The position numbers and the translations under genes were made by a program. Source: Nocardia coubleae NBRC 108252 (GTDB lineage: Bacteria > Actinomycetota > Actinomycetes > Mycobacteriales > Mycobacteriaceae). Taken from it: a stretch of DNA of 64,000 bases. This document shows, in pieces, positions 59,298-64,000 of the stretch. Under the pieces are notes generated by a model that saw only the letters and a list, made by a program, of their open reading frames with translations, made no database searches and was not told the DNA's origin. Within the stretch, counting starts at the first letter, position 1; each line of letters starts with the position of its first letter. The stretch lies in NCBI RefSeq assembly GCF_001612805.1, contig NZ_BDBD01000024.1, positions 1 to 64,000 on the forward strand, read 5' to 3'.

Positions 59298-60545
59298 TCA
59301 GATGTAGAAGTCGAGCTCTTCTTGTCGCTTCAGCAGATCCCGCAGAGTGTACGGGTCGTCGCCGAAGAAATAGAGCAGGCCCCAATGGTTGCCGAAAGCT
59401 GTTCGCTTGGTGACTTTCTCGGCCAGCGGCTCGGTGAGCTCGTGGGACTCGAAATAGTCGTGGTCCTCGGTCTCCGGCGGAATCGACAGCTGGCTGACCA
59501 CCCGCCTGCGCGGATACACCCCGAAGCATCCGGCGTGCCCGGTGGCGTCGACGACTTCCTTCGGGAAGAAGGCGTCGATCTCCTCGTCGGTGGTCTTCGG
59601 GTCGAAGGCCAGCACCAGCGCGTGATAGGCGTTGAAACCGTAGGTGCGTTCGAGTAGTTCGAACACCTTGAAACCCGGTGGGCGATAGGCGACCTCGCCG
59701 AAATACATCTCGCCGTCGCTGGTGACGAAGTACTCGGGATGGATGAAGCCGAATTCGATGTCGAAGGTCTTGATGAGCTTTTCGACCTGACGGGTGATCT
59801 CCGGCCGATACTTCTCCAGTTCAGGAGTGGCCGGAACGAACACCGAATAGCCGAGGGTGACGTATTCGGAGATGTTGAGAAAGCAGATGCGGCCCTTGTG
59901 TACCCAGGCCTCCACCGCGAACTCCCAGCCGTCGAGGTGCGATTCCATCAGCATCGGGAACTCGTCGTCGGGGATCGTGTCGATCTCGTCGGGGGTGCGG
60001 ATCACCCGGTGCCCGAGACAGCCCGCCTTGTCGAAGGCCTTGAGGTGGATCGGGTCGTTGGGATCGCCGTCGAGCTTGAGCAGCGTCTGGTTGACCCGTT
60101 TGAGGAAACGGGCCACGTCGTCGCGGTCGTGCGCCTCCTCGAAGATGCCGACCCGGATGCCGCCGAGCTGAGCGCGCCGCTTCATCAGCGACTTGTCGCG
60201 CAGCAGCATGGCCTGCCCGAGCAGGCGAGGGTTGTCGAGCAGCACGGAATTGATCGCGCCCGCCCATTCGACGGTTTCCTCGAAGATCGGGATGGCGACG
60301 TCGACGCCCAGATCCTTCAGCGTTTCCGCGATCTCCATCGAACGATCGTTGAGACGTTCGAAATCCCATGGAATATAGGGAATGTTGTGTTCTGTGCAAT
60401 AATCTTGCGCCCATGCGGGGGCTACCACGATGTAGCGCCGATCGAAACGATCGACAGCCGCTACGGCGTTCAAACTCCAGCCCAAGAGGGCAATGTAACC
60501 TTTGTTCGGATTTCGACTCTGGGATTCGTCAGCGGAAATCGACAA
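59298..60545 (-). CDS. ATP-grasp domain ligase of unknown substrate
   Basis: A 415-residue cytoplasmic ATP-grasp protein. The N-terminal pre-grasp domain runs from YIALLGWSLNAVAAVDRFDR to VVAPAWAQDY. The grasp core is around LLRDKSLMKRRAQLGGIRVG and FPMLMESHLDGWEFAVEAWV, and metal ligands are likely in FGFIHPEYFVTSDGEMYFGE and VAYRPPGFKVFELL. Such enzymes join a carboxylate to an amine or thiol through an acylphosphate. Start is TTG at 60545 with AAGG upstream. It is separated from the carboxylase gene by a hairpin and followed 12 nt later by the Cys/His/Asn protein gene. Confidence 0.85.
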   Translation of the reverse strand: MSISADESQSRNPNKGYIALLGWSLNAVAAVDRFDRRYIVVAPAWAQDYCTEHNIPYIPWDFERLNDRSMEIAETLKDLGVDVAIPIFEETVEWAGAINSVLLDNPRLLGQAMLLRDKSLMKRRAQLGGIRVGIFEEAHDRDDVARFLKRVNQTLLKLDGDPNDPIHLKAFDKAGCLGHRVIRTPDEIDTIPDDEFPMLMESHLDGWEFAVEAWVHKGRICFLNISEYVTLGYSVFVPATPELEKYRPEITRQVEKLIKTFDIEFGFIHPEYFVTSDGEMYFGEVAYRPPGFKVFELLERTYGFNAYHALVLAFDPKTTDEEIDAFFPKEVVDATGHAGCFGVYPRRRVVSQLSIPPETEDHDYFESHELTEPLAEKVTKRTAFGNHWGLLYFFGDDPYTLRDLLKRQEELDFYI

Positions 60546-60630
60546 ACCTTATCCCTTCTCGATCGACAGCCGACAGGCTGCCAACCGAGAATTACCCAGT
60601 TCGGGCGAGCGGAATCATGACGAAGCTGTG

Positions 60631-60659
60631 ACCGGCCGCCCGAGCAGGGCGGCCGGTCC
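60631..60659 (-). terminator. Terminator hairpin after the carboxylase gene
   Basis: A perfect 12-bp stem GACCGGCCGCCC / GGGCGGCCGGTC (60631-60642 with 60648-60659), loop GAGCA, 10 nt past the carboxylase stop on the minus strand. No U-tract. It suggests the ATP-grasp unit is transcribed separately, at least in part. Confidence 0.65.
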
Positions 60660-60669
60660 CCGAAATCGC

Positions 60670-64000
<3,331 letters not shown>

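Overview
The window is GC-rich actinobacterial DNA, most probably from Nocardia or a close relative in the mycolic-acid-containing Mycobacteriales. The evidence is a giant type I fatty acid synthase (fas) directly followed by acpS, frequent GTG/TTG starts, TetR/MarR/PadR regulators throughout, and a gene set that, from memory, follows the Mycobacterium tuberculosis Rv2509-Rv2524c neighbourhood: SDR, DUF853 ATPase, orn, LdtB/LppS, DUF3618 protein, bcp, acpS, fas. No transposase, integrase, plasmid gene or CRISPR array was seen.

Positions 1-8,300: an aminoglycoside-phosphotransferase-like kinase and an NCS1 permease on the minus strand; a divergent SDR; the lysG/lysE basic amino acid export pair; a small hypothetical gene; a secreted transglycosylase with a long structured leader; tRNA-Lys; and the 3-3 cross-linking L,D-transpeptidase ldtB. 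Positions 8,300-29,200: a small secreted protein, tRNA-His, orn, the DUF853 ATPase, a MarR/pirin pair with a clear operator, an Excalibur protein, the DUF3618 protein, bcp, a TetR-regulated ABC exporter, a proline-rich-tailed protein, another TetR gene, acpS, fas (about 9.3 kb) preceded by three inverted repeats, and tRNA-Leu.

Positions 29,200-39,600 are accessory in character. They hold secreted or membrane hypotheticals, DUF1990, AraC and DHFR-like genes, and then an unusual island. Two translationally coupled membrane-active hypothetical genes (34582-37027) stand divergent to a DUF7638-NADAR protein (37174-38280), which is followed by an ankyrin-repeat protein (38403-38858). NADAR domains remove ADP-ribose, so this is the best candidate in the window for an undescribed conflict or defence system.

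Positions 39,700-57,300: a TetR-regulated MacB-type ABC exporter, a haloalkane-dehalogenase-like protein lacking the expected catalytic His, an HxlR regulator, an overlapping arsR-acr3-arsC arsenic operon, an oxidoreductase, a secreted carboxylesterase, glmS, a DrrAB-type exporter with a PadR regulator and three identical operator boxes, RidA, and small hypotheticals. Positions 57,285-64,000: a two-gene unit coding for an ATP-grasp ligase and an unknown 666-residue protein with a papain-like Cys/His/Asn pattern, downstream of a very large eukaryote-like multidomain acyl-CoA carboxylase that runs off the right edge.

The window combines a conserved envelope and lipid core (fas, acpS, ldtB, transglycosylase, glmS, carboxylase) with three self-regulated export modules and a few unexplained cassettes.
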